A stretch of DNA of 64,000 bases from an uncultured Flavobacteriaceae bacterium (GTDB lineage: Bacteria; Bacteroidota; Bacteroidia; Flavobacteriales; Flavobacteriaceae). The notes under the pieces are model-generated. The model was not told where the DNA came from and searched no databases. It saw only the letters and a program-made list of their open reading frames with translations. Positions 63,881-64,000 of the stretch are shown here, piece after piece; the first letter of the stretch is position 1; every line of letters begins with the position of its first letter. The stretch covers positions 62,001 to 126,000 of the forward strand of contig CAJIYJ010000007.1 of assembly GCA_905181625.1 (NCBI GenBank), written 5' to 3'. Both the position numbers and the translations under genes were made by a program.

Positions 63881-64000
63881 ATGAATACTTTTTTATGGAT
63901 TTCGACTTTAATATTTACATTTTGCTTAATGGAATTTATGGCTTGGTTTTCACATAAATATATCATGCATGGTTTTCTGTGGAATCTTCACAAAGATCAT
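63881..64000 (+). CDS. crtZ: Beta-carotene hydroxylase, N-terminal part
   Basis: Forty codons before the window ends. A hydrophobic N-terminal helix is followed by WFSHKYIMHGFLWNLHKDH, the first two histidine clusters (HxxxxH, HxxH) of the fatty-acid hydroxylase/CrtZ family. CrtZ adds hydroxyl groups to beta-carotene to give zeaxanthin. It follows crtB after one base and so belongs to the same operon. The C-terminal part lies beyond the window. Confidence 0.88.
   Translation, partial: MNTFLWISTLIFTFCLMEFMAWFSHKYIMHGFLWNLHKDH

Overview
This window looks like a core chromosomal segment from an AT-rich (by eye about 70% A+T, not counted), tightly packed genome of a Bacteroidetes bacterium, most likely an aquatic or marine member of the Flavobacteriales. 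The evidence is flavobacterial gene neighbourhoods (bamD-rpoZ-coaBC-porD-recN-fabI; murQ with a small two-helix protein; a TonB receptor with a DUF4249-type lipoprotein), a type IX secretion component, a two-gene transketolase, a six-domain ribosomal protein S1, a carotenoid cluster, and promoters of the Bacteroidetes TTTG / TAnnTTTG type. Shine-Dalgarno sequences are scarce. I saw no phage, insertion sequence, CRISPR array or defence island.

Layout. 1-6969: end of panB, an RluA-type pseudouridine synthase, then a leucine operon leuA-leuC-leuD-second LeuA homologue-leuB, closed by a two-way terminator. 7019-13685 (minus): rpsA, cmk, lon and an MFS transporter. 13786-17437: a pair of exported MsrB-type proteins (one with key residues missing), lpdA, aroQ (minus) and xerD. 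17441-27712 (minus): a histidine kinase/response regulator pair, coaE, fabI, recN, porD, coaBC, rpoZ, bamD, dapA and an uncharacterised protein. 27749-34220: a 5'-nucleotidase split into two genes in reversed domain order, ligA, prmC, a GNAT acetyltransferase, ribD and a thioesterase. 34399-41700: dnaA, an RsmI-type methyltransferase, a lysozyme-like exported protein, mltG, dapF, an HtrA protease, trmD and rplS. 41778-47336: icd, a TonB receptor/lipoprotein pair, murQ and a small membrane protein. 47381-50531: thrS-infC-rpmI-rplT, in which infC appears to begin at a rare ATA codon. 50534-56231 (minus): dnaB, accA, a DMT transporter, an LptF/G permease and tgt. 56372-61213: split transketolase, a beta-barrel protein, an FKBP lipoprotein, an S4 protein, a phosphoribosyltransferase and aroK. 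61308-64000: two tRNA-Lys, one tRNA-Leu, then crtI (broken by two +1 frameshifts), crtB and the start of crtZ.

Together these genes cover leucine, lysine, CoA, riboflavin and shikimate biosynthesis, translation and replication machinery, envelope assembly and carotenoid synthesis. No intergenic stretch exceeds 300 bases. Convergent genes often abut or overlap at their 3' ends. I found no clear undescribed multi-gene system. The observations most worth a second look are the infC start codon, the degenerate exported MsrB partner, the Tgt without a complete zinc site, the two tRNA-Lys genes differing by compensated acceptor pairs, the carotenoid genes directly behind the tRNAs, and the crtI double frameshift.
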